A DNA stretch of 64,000 nucleotides from JAXLYX01 sp046351215 (GTDB taxonomy: Bacteria > Myxococcota_A > Polyangia > Polyangiales > Houyiibacteriaceae). The notes under the pieces are model-generated. The model did no database searches. It was not told the origin of the DNA and saw only the letters and a list, made by a program, of their open reading frames with translations. The first letter of the stretch is position 1, and each line of letters opens with the position of its first letter. The DNA is taken from NCBI GenBank assembly GCA_046351215.1, contig JAXLYX010000006.1:248001-312000 (forward strand), in the 5' to 3' direction. The translations under genes and the position numbers were made by a program. Shown here in pieces: positions 41,284-49,934 of the stretch.

Positions 41284-42415
41284 GAAGGAGCTCTCGCTCG
41301 TCCTCGACGACGAGCAGAAGATGCTGCAACAGACGGCGTCCGAGTTCTTCGCCGAGCACTCGCCCGTGGATCGGGTCCGGAAGCTCCGCGACACGAAGGA
41401 TGCGGTCGGCTATTCCAAGGCCCTCTGGAAGCAGATGGCCGAGCTCGGCTTCGTCGGGATGAACATCCCCGAGGCCGACGGCGGCACGGGTCTCGGCTTC
41501 TTCGAGCTCGCGCTCGTGCTCGAGGAGGCCGGTAGGCGCCTTTCGCCCGAGCCCTTCGTCTCGACGGTGCTCCTCGGGGCCCAGGCCGTCCTGACGGCCG
41601 GTTCGGACGCGCAGCGGCAGGCGTGGCTGCCCGGCATCGCGAGCGGCGAGCTCGTGCTGACGGTGGGCTACGTCGAGCCGGCGAGCCGCTTCGACGTCTC
41701 GAAGATCGAGACGCGCGCCGAGCGGACGGCGGGCGGCCACCGCCTGGTCGGCCGCAAGGTCCAGGTCCTCGACGCCCAGGTGGCCGACGGGATCGTGGTC
41801 TCGGCCCGGACCAAGGAAGGCGTCTCGCTCTTCCTCGTCGACCCGAACGCGCCCGGCGTGAAGGTCGTGCCCCAGCAGCGTCTCGACGGTCGCAACGTGG
41901 CCATCGTGGAGCTCGAGGGGGTCGAGGTGCCCGATGGGGCGGTCCTCGGCAAGGAAGGGGACGGCGACCGGATCCTCTCCCACGTCCTCGACGTCGCGGC
42001 CATCGGCCTCGCGGCCGAGATGCTGGGCGCGGCCGAGCAGGCCTTCGAGGACACCGTGGCCTACCTCAAGGTCCGCAAGCAGTTCGGCGTGCCCATCGGG
42101 TCCTTCCAGGCCCTCCAGCACCGTGCCGCGCGTCTCTTCACCGAGATCGCGCTCCTCCGCTCGTCGGTCCTCGCGGCCGCCCGTGCGGTGGACGCACGCC
42201 CCTCGGAGGTCGCGAAATTGGCCTCCCTGGCCAAGGCCCGGGCGAACGACACGCTGATCCACGTGACGAACGAGGCCGTGCAGATGCACGGCGGCGTCGG
42301 CGTCACGGACGAGTGCAACGTCGGCTTCTACGTCAAGCGAGCACGCGCGTGCGAAGCCACCTTCGGAGACTCGGCGTGGCATAGGGCGCGCTGGGCCATG
42401 CTGAACGGCTACTGA
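41270..42415 (+). CDS. Acyl-CoA dehydrogenase small subunit (PimD-like)
   Basis: A 381-residue beta-type dehydrogenase with the FAD-contact motif KVRKQFGVPIGSFQ and MHGGVGVTDECN. The base position seen in the alpha subunit as HERS is LDVAA here, so catalysis should rest with the partner. The 14-nt overlap with the preceding gene indicates a heteromer. LVLEEAGRRLSPEPF is typical of PimD-like small subunits. Confidence 0.85.
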   Translation: MATDEKELSLVLDDEQKMLQQTASEFFAEHSPVDRVRKLRDTKDAVGYSKALWKQMAELGFVGMNIPEADGGTGLGFFELALVLEEAGRRLSPEPFVSTVLLGAQAVLTAGSDAQRQAWLPGIASGELVLTVGYVEPASRFDVSKIETRAERTAGGHRLVGRKVQVLDAQVADGIVVSARTKEGVSLFLVDPNAPGVKVVPQQRLDGRNVAIVELEGVEVPDGAVLGKEGDGDRILSHVLDVAAIGLAAEMLGAAEQAFEDTVAYLKVRKQFGVPIGSFQALQHRAARLFTEIALLRSSVLAAARAVDARPSEVAKLASLAKARANDTLIHVTNEAVQMHGGVGVTDECNVGFYVKRARACEATFGDSAWHRARWAMLNGY

Positions 42416-42429
42416 GAACGGGGAAGAAC

Positions 42430-43188
42430 ATGAGCTGCAGGCGCTTCGAGAACACGAACATCCTCGTCACCGGCGCGGCCTCGGGCATCGGCCAGGCGTC
42501 CGCGATCCGCTTCGCTCAGGAGGGCGGCAACGTCGCCTGCCTCGACCTGAACGAGGAGGGGGCGAAGAAGACGGCGGAGATGTGCGCGAAGCTGGGCGTG
42601 AAGGCCCTCGCGTACAAGGTCGACGTCACCAATCAGGCCGAGGTCAAGGCGACGGTCGACAAGGCCGTCGAGGACCTGGGCGGGATCAAGGTCCTGGCCC
42701 ACATCGCGGGTGCCCTGAAGACCTACCACACCCACCTGATGACCCCGGAGGAGTGGCACCGGATCATCGACATCAACCTGCACGGCACGTTCTACGTGAA
42801 CCACGCCGCGCTGCCCCACCTGCTCAAGAACCGGTTCAGCTCGATCGTGAACATGGCCTCGACGGCCGCCATCGGCAGCCACCCCTGGATGTCGGCCTAC
42901 GCGGCCGCCAAGGGCGGTGTGGTCTCGTTCACCCGTGCCCTCTACATCGAGTACGTGAAGCAGGGCCTCCGGGCGAACTCGGTCGTCGGCGGCGGCATCG
43001 CCACCGGCCTCCACGCCGAGTTCAAGGTCCCCGAGGGCGGCGATGCGAAGCTCCTCCAGGGTGCCATGCCCTTCGTGAAGTTCGTCGGTCCCGAGCACGC
43101 GGCTTCGGTCATCGCCTTCCTGGCGTCGGACGACGCGCGGTACGTGAACGGCACCGAGGTCCGCGCCGACGGCGGCGCGCTCTCGTGA
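42430..43188 (+). CDS. Short-chain dehydrogenase/reductase
   Basis: A 252-residue classical SDR: TGAASGIGQA, HIAGA at the NNAG position, MASTAAIG (Ser) and YAAAKGG (Tyr/Lys), with the FabG-like end VNGTEVRADGGALS. It lies 14 bp after the dehydrogenase pair, so a hydroxyacyl-CoA dehydrogenase role in the same beta-oxidation cycle is plausible. It is the last gene of the steroid island, ended by a strong terminator. Confidence 0.87.
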   Translation: MSCRRFENTNILVTGAASGIGQASAIRFAQEGGNVACLDLNEEGAKKTAEMCAKLGVKALAYKVDVTNQAEVKATVDKAVEDLGGIKVLAHIAGALKTYHTHLMTPEEWHRIIDINLHGTFYVNHAALPHLLKNRFSSIVNMASTAAIGSHPWMSAYAAAKGGVVSFTRALYIEYVKQGLRANSVVGGGIATGLHAEFKVPEGGDAKLLQGAMPFVKFVGPEHAASVIAFLASDDARYVNGTEVRADGGALS

Positions 43189-43218
43189 CATCCCAGGGGC
43201 ACGTCGGATGCCCCTCGT

Positions 43219-43246
43219 AAGAGCCCGCCGGAGACGGCGGGCTCTT
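43219..43246 (+). terminator. Strong intrinsic-type terminator at the end of the steroid island
   Basis: AAGAGCCCGCCG and CGGCGGGCTCTT make a 12-bp perfect stem with a GAGA tetraloop, 30 bases after the SDR stop, followed by CACTTTCC. It ends the hsa operon and separates it from the outer-membrane protein gene. Confidence 0.85.
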
Positions 43247-43326
43247 CACTTTCCGTCTCAATTCGTGCGCGGGAAAGCGTTCTCGGTGTTTACGAGACGT
43301 GCTGCCTTGTGCTCTAGTAGCGCCCC

Positions 43327-44721
43327 ATGTGGATCCGGATGGTACGGCCCCTGATTTTCGTCTCGGCGATGCTCGCGCTCGTGTCGTCGAACGTGGCGCA
43401 TGCGAACCCCGAACCGACGACGCACTACGACGGTCGCGCTGCCGGCATGGCGGGTCTCGCGGTGGCGTACACGGACAACTCCGCGGCCATCTTCCACAAC
43501 CCTGCGGGTCTCGGGAACATCCGGCGCTTCAGCTTCTCGCTCGTCGCGCCGATCCTCTACGTCCGGTACAACGTCCCCTTCGCGGGCCCCGGCAGCGAGC
43601 AGAACAGCCCGCCGATCGTCGCCCCGACTCCCTTCTTCGGCGTCGCGGGGCGCATCAGCCGTAGGCTGACGGTCGGCGGCGCGATCTACGTGCCCACCGG
43701 CTTCGGCGGATCGTTCACCAACATCCGTCGGCTCGACGACTACACGCCGCGTTCGCCCTGCGCCAACGCGCCGACCGGGGCCGACTGTTCGGGGACGCCC
43801 AACGCGCAGGTCGTCTCGAACCAGTCGGTCAAGCTCTTCGTCCTCGAGGCCGCGGCCTCGCTCGGCGTCAACGTCCTCGACAATCTGCGGCTCGGCCTCT
43901 CGATCCGCCTGCCGTTCGCGTACCAGTCGGTTTCCTCGATGCAGGAGGCCCAGGCGAACAACTGGCAGAACATCGAGCAGACGGTCCAGGGCTTCGGGCT
44001 CCCGGCCGTGCTGCTCGGGGCGCAGTGGGACGTGAACCGGCATCTCAGCCTCGGCGCGGTCTACCGCTCGTCGACGGCGATCAACATGTCGGGCACGACG
44101 CTGCTGACGCTCCAGGACGGGCAGCCGGTCCAGAACGTCGACTCGTCGGCGACGTGGAAGACCCCGCACATGTTCCGCATCGGCGCCGCCATCTACGCGC
44201 TCGACCGGCGGCTCATGATCAACATGGAGTTCCGCGCCCAGTTCCACGCGACCTCCAACAAGAGCGAGACGTTCAACCTCTGCCTCGCCGCGGGCGGGCC
44301 GAGCGCGGGCCCCTGCACGCCGGACACGAACTTCCTCGCCAGCATCGGCCTCGACAAGCTCACGGCGCCGTTCGAGTGGTACAACGTCTACTACCCGACC
44401 GTCGGCGCGGAGTACCGCTTCCGCCACAACATGTGGTGGCGCTTCGGAACCAGCGTCGGCAAGGCGGCCACTCCGGTGCGCACGGCGTCGCAGTTCGCCC
44501 CTCCGCCCGGCTGGCAGTACAACCTCGCGACGGGCTTCGGCGTGCAGACCGGGCGCTGGCGTCTCGACTTCGCCTACGCGTTCGCCGTCGGCGCCGTCGC
44601 CCAGATCACGCAGCGCAACTCGGTGAACTGCGGTCCGAACGACGCCCAGAAGTCGGGCTGCGATGGAAACTACTCCATCGATACCCACACCTTCAGCCTG
44701 AGCGCCACCTACACGCGCTGA
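43327..44721 (+). CDS. FadL/OmpP1-family outer-membrane transport protein
   Basis: A 464-residue protein with a signal peptide ending near AHA (residue 26). It has the FadL hallmarks GRAAGMAGLAVAYTDNSAAIFHNPAGLG at the plug start and many alternating beta strands to the C-terminal FSLSATYTR. Two Cys pairs (CANAPTGADC and CGPNDAQKSGC) lie in probable surface loops. FadL proteins move hydrophobic molecules across the outer membrane. Placed right after the steroid operons, it is a candidate sterol or fatty-acid importer. It has its own transcription unit, with terminators on both sides, and no KstR-type palindrome was seen ahead of it. Confidence 0.85.
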   Translation: MWIRMVRPLIFVSAMLALVSSNVAHANPEPTTHYDGRAAGMAGLAVAYTDNSAAIFHNPAGLGNIRRFSFSLVAPILYVRYNVPFAGPGSEQNSPPIVAPTPFFGVAGRISRRLTVGGAIYVPTGFGGSFTNIRRLDDYTPRSPCANAPTGADCSGTPNAQVVSNQSVKLFVLEAAASLGVNVLDNLRLGLSIRLPFAYQSVSSMQEAQANNWQNIEQTVQGFGLPAVLLGAQWDVNRHLSLGAVYRSSTAINMSGTTLLTLQDGQPVQNVDSSATWKTPHMFRIGAAIYALDRRLMINMEFRAQFHATSNKSETFNLCLAAGGPSAGPCTPDTNFLASIGLDKLTAPFEWYNVYYPTVGAEYRFRHNMWWRFGTSVGKAATPVRTASQFAPPPGWQYNLATGFGVQTGRWRLDFAYAFAVGAVAQITQRNSVNCGPNDAQKSGCDGNYSIDTHTFSLSATYTR

Positions 44722-44750
44722 GCCGAGCGGGGCGACACGCCCGTGACGGA

Positions 44751-44786
44751 AACGAGAAGGGCCGCCCCAGGGCGGCCCTCGTCGTT
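44751..44786. terminator. Bidirectional terminator between convergent genes
   Basis: AGGGCCGCCC and GGGCGGCCCT form a 10-bp perfect stem with a two-base loop (44,758-44,779), with outer AACGA/TCGTT pairs. It lies between the stops of the outer-membrane protein gene and the malic enzyme gene, so it can serve both. Confidence 0.8.
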
Positions 44787-44863
44787 TCTCCCGGCGTCGT
44801 CCGGGGAGCCGCGGGGGGAGGGCCCGGCCCGGCCGGCCGCGCCCTCCGAGGCCCCGCGGAGGC

Positions 44864-46594
44864 TCAGAGCAGCATGTTCTTCGCGCGGACGACCGGGATG
44901 TACTCGGGCTTCCAGAAGCGGTCGCGAACGAACGCGTGGAGGTCCGTCGGGATGTCCTTGCGGGTCGCGACGCCGTCCTCGATGGCCTGGGCGATGACCC
45001 GGGCCGCGACGTGGACCGACGCCTCGCGCAGCTCGGTCACCGGCGGGAAGATCAGGCCCTGCTGCGTGAAGTGGGCCTTCGTGTAGTCCGCGAGAGCCTG
45101 GGCGGCGGACGCCACCATCGTATCCGTGATCTCGCGGGCGTCCGACAGGATCGCGCCGAAGCCGAGACCCGGGAAGATGAAGGCGTTGTTGCCCTGGCCG
45201 ATCACGTAGAGCTTGCCGTCGATCTCGGTCGGATCGAAGGGGCTGCCGGTCGCGACGAGGGCCTTCCCGTTCGTCCAGCGGAGGATGTCGTGCGGATGGG
45301 CCTCGCAGCTCGAGGTCGGGTTCGAGAGCGGGAAGACGATGGGACGCTCGCAGTTGCGTGCGACCGCCTTCACGATGGTCTCGTCGAACGCGCCGGGCTG
45401 GCCCGAGAGACCGAGGAGCACGGTGGCGCCGCTGTTCTCGATGGTCTCGAGCAGCGACGGGTACGGGCCCGCGATCTTCCAATCCGCGATCCACGAGGGC
45501 TCGTGCGCGAGCGGTCGCTTGTAGTCCTCGAGCTGACGGGTCGTCATCAGGAGGCCCTTCGAGTCGAGGACGAAGACCCGGCGAGTCGCCTCTTCCTTCG
45601 TCAGACCCGCGGCGATCATGCCATCGCGGATGGCCATCGCGACGCCGGCGCCGCCCGCGCCCGCACCGTGGATCACGACCTTCTGATCGGTGATCGACTC
45701 GCCCTTGAGGTGGCACGCCGAGATCACGCCGGCCAGCGTGACGGCGCCGGTGCCCTGCACGTCGTCGTTGAACGAGGGATGGACCTTGCGGTAGCGCTCG
45801 AGGACGGTGAACGCCGTGTCCTTCGAGAGGTCCTCCCACTGGATCACCGCGCGCGGGTAGCGCTCGCGGACCGCGTCGACGAAGCGATCGAGGAAGGCGA
45901 TGTACTCGTCGCCGGTGAGGCGACGCTCGCGGACGCCGAGGTAGTTCGGATCGTTGATCAGATCCGTGCGCTCGGTGCCGACGTCGAGCTTCACCGGCAT
46001 CGTGTGGAAGGGGCTGACGCCGCCGCCCACCGTGTAGAGCGCGAGCTTGCCGATGCAGATGGCGAGGCCGCCGTAGCCCTGGTCGCCGATGCCGAGGATG
46101 GCCGACGAATCCGTCGCCACGATCATGCGGACGTCCTCGAGCGGATAGGTGGCGACGGCCTCCTTGGCGCGGTGGATGTTGAGCGACGAGAGCGAGATGC
46201 CGCGCGGCTGCTGGTAGAGCGCGCTGAAGTGCTTCACCGCGTCGCCGACCGTCGGCGTGTAGACGATGGGCATCATCTCGCCGAGGTGCTTCTCGAGCAG
46301 CGCGTAGAAGAGGATCTCCTGGCGATCCTGCAGCGCCCGGAGGTACTGGTACTTCGCGAGCGGCGTGGGCTCCTGACAGAACCCGAGGTAGACGCGGGCG
46401 ACCTGCTGCTCGAGCGTGTTCACCTGCGGCGGCAGGAGGCCGTCGAGGTTGAGCGCGATGCGCTCCTCCTGGGTGAACGACGTTCCCTTGTTCGTGAGCA
46501 CGAGACGGAGGAGGCCGATCCCGTCGATCGAGACCTCCATGTACTCCTTGCCCTGCGCATCCTTCTTGATGTCGAAGAACTTGCTGATCCGCAT
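44864..46594 (-). CDS. NAD-type malic enzyme (malate to pyruvate)
   Basis: A 576-residue large-type malic enzyme. FCQEPTPLAKYQYLR, MPIVYTPTVGDAVKHFS, ATDSSAILGIGDQGYGGLAI, WEDLSKDTAF, FNDDVQGTGAV, GAGAGGAGVA and FPLSNPTSSCEAHP are in the usual order. It makes pyruvate, CO2 and NADH from malate; NAD preference is from family. It follows leuB by 44 bp on the same strand. As the last gene of the branched-chain operon, it could supply pyruvate to acetolactate and citramalate synthases. A further GC-rich inverted repeat at about 44,806-44,865 surrounds its stop. Confidence 0.9.
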   Translation of the reverse strand: MRISKFFDIKKDAQGKEYMEVSIDGIGLLRLVLTNKGTSFTQEERIALNLDGLLPPQVNTLEQQVARVYLGFCQEPTPLAKYQYLRALQDRQEILFYALLEKHLGEMMPIVYTPTVGDAVKHFSALYQQPRGISLSSLNIHRAKEAVATYPLEDVRMIVATDSSAILGIGDQGYGGLAICIGKLALYTVGGGVSPFHTMPVKLDVGTERTDLINDPNYLGVRERRLTGDEYIAFLDRFVDAVRERYPRAVIQWEDLSKDTAFTVLERYRKVHPSFNDDVQGTGAVTLAGVISACHLKGESITDQKVVIHGAGAGGAGVAMAIRDGMIAAGLTKEEATRRVFVLDSKGLLMTTRQLEDYKRPLAHEPSWIADWKIAGPYPSLLETIENSGATVLLGLSGQPGAFDETIVKAVARNCERPIVFPLSNPTSSCEAHPHDILRWTNGKALVATGSPFDPTEIDGKLYVIGQGNNAFIFPGLGFGAILSDAREITDTMVASAAQALADYTKAHFTQQGLIFPPVTELREASVHVAARVIAQAIEDGVATRKDIPTDLHAFVRDRFWKPEYIPVVRAKNMLL

Positions 46595-46638
46595 TCGACC
46601 GTCCCTTCGTGCTGCGTGACCCCGGAGGGGCGTGGAGC

Positions 46639-47718
46639 TCAAGCGTTCTCGATGCGGGCCATGACCGCGTCGCCCATGGCCTTCGTGCCGAGCGAGGCGG
46701 CGCCGCCGCCGAGGTCGGCCGTGCGGAGGCCGTCGGCGATGCAGCGATCGACCGCGCCCTCGATCGCCTTGGCAGCGTCCTCGAGGCCGAGGCTGTGGCG
46801 GAAGAGCATCGCGGCGCTGAGCAGCGTCGCGAGCGGGTTGGCGATGCCCTTGCCGGCGATGTCGGGGGCCGAGCCGTGGATCGGCTCGTAGAGGCCCATC
46901 GTGCCCTCGCCGAGCGAGGCGCTCGGGAGCAGACCGAGCGAGCCGGTGAGGACCGCGCCTTCGTCGGAGAGGATGTCGCCGAACATGTTGTCCGCGACGA
47001 TCACGTCGAAGCTCGACGGATGCGTGACGAGCTTCATGGCCGCCGAGTCGACGAGCTGGTGGTCGACCTGGATGTCGGGGTTCGCCGCGGCGACCTCGGT
47101 GGCGACCTCGCGCCAGACGCGCATCGTGTCGAGCACGTTCGCCTTGTCGATCGAGGTGAGCTGCTTGCGACGGCCGCGGGCGATCTTCACCGCGACGTCC
47201 ATGATCCGGCGGATCTCCTTCTCGTCGTAGGTGAGGGTGTCGTAGCCGTAGCGGAGGCCGGCGTCGTTCGTGCCGCGTCCGCGCGGCTGGCCGAAGTAGA
47301 TGCCGCCCGTCAGCTCGCGGACGAAGACGAGGTCCACGCCGGCGAGACGCTCGGGCTTGAGCGGCGAGGCCGCCTCCAGGCCCTTCACGAGCTTCACGGG
47401 GCGGATGTTCGCGAAGAGGCCGAGGGCCTTGCGGATGCCGAGGAGACCCTGCTCGGGGCGGACCTTGGCCTTCGGATCGTCCCACTTCGGGCCGCCGACG
47501 GCGCCGAGGAGGATCGCGTCCGAAGCCTTGGCCGAGGCGAGCGTGGCGTCGGGGAGGGCGGTGCCGGTCTCGTCGATGGCGCAGCCGCCGAGCAGCTGCG
47601 TGTCGAACGAGAGCTCGTGGCCGAACTTCCGCGCCGTGGTCTCCATGACCTGGCGAGCGACGTCGACGATCTCCGGGCCGATTCCGTCGCCCGGCAGGAG
47701 GGTGATCTTTGCCTTCAT
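46639..47718 (-). CDS. leuB: 3-isopropylmalate dehydrogenase LeuB
   Basis: The 359-residue enzyme starts ITLLPGDGIGPEI and contains RPEQGLLGIRKALGLFANIRP, FVRELTGGIYFG, DKANVLDTMRVWR, VDSAAMKLV and GLYEPIHGSAPDIAGKG. These are the substrate, Mg and NAD motifs of LeuB. It converts 3-isopropylmalate to the 2-oxo acid precursor of leucine, and with CimA in the operon it can also act on the methylmalate analogue for isoleucine. It lies 31 bp after cimA. Confidence 0.95.
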   Translation of the reverse strand: MKAKITLLPGDGIGPEIVDVARQVMETTARKFGHELSFDTQLLGGCAIDETGTALPDATLASAKASDAILLGAVGGPKWDDPKAKVRPEQGLLGIRKALGLFANIRPVKLVKGLEAASPLKPERLAGVDLVFVRELTGGIYFGQPRGRGTNDAGLRYGYDTLTYDEKEIRRIMDVAVKIARGRRKQLTSIDKANVLDTMRVWREVATEVAAANPDIQVDHQLVDSAAMKLVTHPSSFDVIVADNMFGDILSDEGAVLTGSLGLLPSASLGEGTMGLYEPIHGSAPDIAGKGIANPLATLLSAAMLFRHSLGLEDAAKAIEGAVDRCIADGLRTADLGGGAASLGTKAMGDAVMARIENA

Positions 47719-47749
47719 GGACTCCTCTACGCTTCTCGGTCCCGCACGC

Positions 47750-49345
47750 TCACTCGCGCCGGGCCAGGCCGAGGCCGTATTCGATCCCGTCGACGAGCGC
47801 GAGAAGCGAGGCCTCGATGATGTTGCTGCTGGCGCCGACCGTGCTCCAGGTCCGGTCGAACGCGCGGTTGTCGATGAGCACGCGGGTCGTCGACGACGTC
47901 CCGTTCTGCCCGTCGAGGATGCGGACCTTGTAGTCCGCGAGATGGATGTCGTGGACCTCCGGGAAGCGGGGCTCGACCGCCTTGCGGAGGGCTTCGTCGA
48001 GCGCGCTCACCGGACCGTTTCCGCTGCCGGCCGTGTGGAGGACCTGGTCCCCGACCCGGACGCGGACCGTCGCTTCGACGAACGTCGGGGCGTCCTGACG
48101 CTTGCCGACCGTGGCCTGGAAGTCGAGGACCTCGAAGGGGGCGACGTAGTCGGCCTTCTTCCGGGCCACGAGGAGCGCGAAGGAGGCCTCCGCCGCCTCG
48201 TAGGCGAAGCCCTGGGCCTCGAGCTGCTTCACCTGCTCGAGGATGGCGACGCCCTCGGACTGCTCGACGTGCAGGCCGAGCTCCTCGGCCTTCGAGATCA
48301 CGTTGCCGCGGCCCGAGAGCTCGCTGACGACGACGCGCGACTCGTTGCCGACGAGCGCGGGATCGACGTGCTGGTAGGACGTGGCGTCGCGGCGCATGGC
48401 CGCGACGTGGACGCCGCCCTTGTGCGCGAAGGCGCTCCGGCCGACGTAGGCCGCGTGCTCGTTCATCGGGAGGTTCGCGATCTCCGCGACGTAGCGAGAG
48501 AGGTCGCTGAGCTCCGCGAGCTTGCCGTGCGGCACGCACGGGAGCCCCATCTTGAGCTCGACGCTCGGGATGAGGGACGAGAGGTTCGCGTTGCCACAGC
48601 GCTCGCCGTAGCCGTTCACCGTGCCCTGCACGTGGCGCGCGCCCGCCCGGATGCCGGCGAGCGAGTTCGCGACGGCGCAGCCCGTGTCGTCGTGCATGTG
48701 CATGCCGATGGTCACGCCGGGCATGGCGAGGTGCACGTCGCGCACGATCGACTCGACCTGCCAGGGCATGGTCCCGCCGTTCGTGTCGCAGAGGACGAGG
48801 ACCTCGGCGCCGCCCTTGCGCGCGGCCTGCAGGGTCGCGAGCGCGTACGTCTTGTCGGCGTGGAAGCCGTCGAAGAAGTGCTCCGCGTCGTAGACCACGC
48901 GGCGGCCGTTCGAGACGAGGAAGCGGATCGTGTCCTCGATCATCTCGAGGTTCTGATCGAGCGTCGTCCGGAGGACGTCCGTCACGTGCAGCGTCCAGGA
49001 CTTGCCGAAGATCGTGCAGACGGGCGTCTTCGCGTCGAGCAGGGCCTTGAGCTGGGGATCCCCTTCCGGGCCGATGCCGGCCCGGCGGGTGGAGCCGAAG
49101 GCGGCGATCGAGGCGTGCTTCCACTCGCGGTCGCGTGCCCGCTCGAAGAACTCGACGTCCTTCGGGTTCGAGCCCGGCCAACCGCCTTCGATGAAGTCCA
49201 CCCCGAACGCATCGAGGTGCGCCGCGATGCGGAGCTTGTCGTCGCACGACAGCGACAGCCCTTCGCGCTGGGTACCGTCGCGAAGGGTCGTGTCGTAGAC
49301 GCTCACCCGATCGGGCGCGCCGCGATCAGGCGAGCCGCTGCTCAT
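47750..49345 (-). CDS. cimA: Citramalate synthase CimA
   Basis: This 531-residue DRE-TIM enzyme has VYDTTLRDGTQREG, EGGWPGSNPKD, GMHMHDDTGCAVANSL, NGYGERCGNANL and a C-terminal LeuA-type regulatory domain with VLIDNRAFDRTWSTVGAS. The GTQREG and GWPGSNPKD strings and the long linker distinguish CimA from LeuA. It condenses pyruvate with acetyl-CoA, the entry to the threonine-independent isoleucine route. Its 5' end overlaps the leuD stop by 20 nt. The regulatory domain suggests feedback control by isoleucine. Confidence 0.92.
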   Translation of the reverse strand: MSSGSPDRGAPDRVSVYDTTLRDGTQREGLSLSCDDKLRIAAHLDAFGVDFIEGGWPGSNPKDVEFFERARDREWKHASIAAFGSTRRAGIGPEGDPQLKALLDAKTPVCTIFGKSWTLHVTDVLRTTLDQNLEMIEDTIRFLVSNGRRVVYDAEHFFDGFHADKTYALATLQAARKGGAEVLVLCDTNGGTMPWQVESIVRDVHLAMPGVTIGMHMHDDTGCAVANSLAGIRAGARHVQGTVNGYGERCGNANLSSLIPSVELKMGLPCVPHGKLAELSDLSRYVAEIANLPMNEHAAYVGRSAFAHKGGVHVAAMRRDATSYQHVDPALVGNESRVVVSELSGRGNVISKAEELGLHVEQSEGVAILEQVKQLEAQGFAYEAAEASFALLVARKKADYVAPFEVLDFQATVGKRQDAPTFVEATVRVRVGDQVLHTAGSGNGPVSALDEALRKAVEPRFPEVHDIHLADYKVRILDGQNGTSSTTRVLIDNRAFDRTWSTVGASSNIIEASLLALVDGIEYGLGLARRE

Positions 49346-49913
49346 ACTTCGCGATCTCCGCGTCGAACGACAGGAGGTAGCCGAGCTGGTCGATGCCGTT
49401 GAGGAGGCAGTGCTTCGCGAAGCCCTCGATCGGGAAGGTCGTCGTCGAGCCGTCCGGCAGCGTGACCGTCTGGCTCGGGAGGTCGATCGTGATCTTCGCC
49501 CCGCGGTCCGCGTTCACGGCCGCGAAGAGCTTCTGGTGGGCTTCCTTCGAGACCACGACCGGGAGCAGGCCGTTCTTGAGCGCGTTGCTCTGGAAGATGT
49601 CGGCGAAGCCCGTGGAGATGATCGCGCGGAAGCCCCAGCCGGTGAGCGCCCACGGCGCGTGCTCGCGCGAGGAGCCCGAGCCGAAGTTGTCGCCGGCGAG
49701 GAGGATCTGCGCTCCCTGCGACGCGGGCTCGTTCAGCACGAACGCGGGGTTCGGGCTGCCGTCCGCGAGGTAGCGCCAGTCGCAGAAGAGGCTCGCGCCG
49801 AGGCCGTTCTTGTCGGTGACCTTGAGGAAGCGGGCCGGGATGATCTGGTCGGTGTCGACGTTCTCCGCGGGGAGGGGAACGGCGTGCGAGGTGACGGTGG
49901 TGAAGCTGGCCAT
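49326..49913 (-). CDS. leuD: Isopropylmalate isomerase small subunit LeuD
   Basis: A 195-residue small subunit with NVDTDQIIPARFLK, CDWRYLADG, LAGDNFGSGSSREHAPWAL and FADIFQSNALKNGLLPV, all standard for proteobacterial LeuD. It completes the isomerase with LeuC, 21 bp upstream on the minus strand. The overlap with cimA supports shared use in leucine and isoleucine synthesis. Confidence 0.95.
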   Translation of the reverse strand: MASFTTVTSHAVPLPAENVDTDQIIPARFLKVTDKNGLGASLFCDWRYLADGSPNPAFVLNEPASQGAQILLAGDNFGSGSSREHAPWALTGWGFRAIISTGFADIFQSNALKNGLLPVVVSKEAHQKLFAAVNADRGAKITIDLPSQTVTLPDGSTTTFPIEGFAKHCLLNGIDQLGYLLSFDAEIAKYEQRLA

Positions 49914-49934
49914 GAGGGTCGTTCCTCTTCGGTC

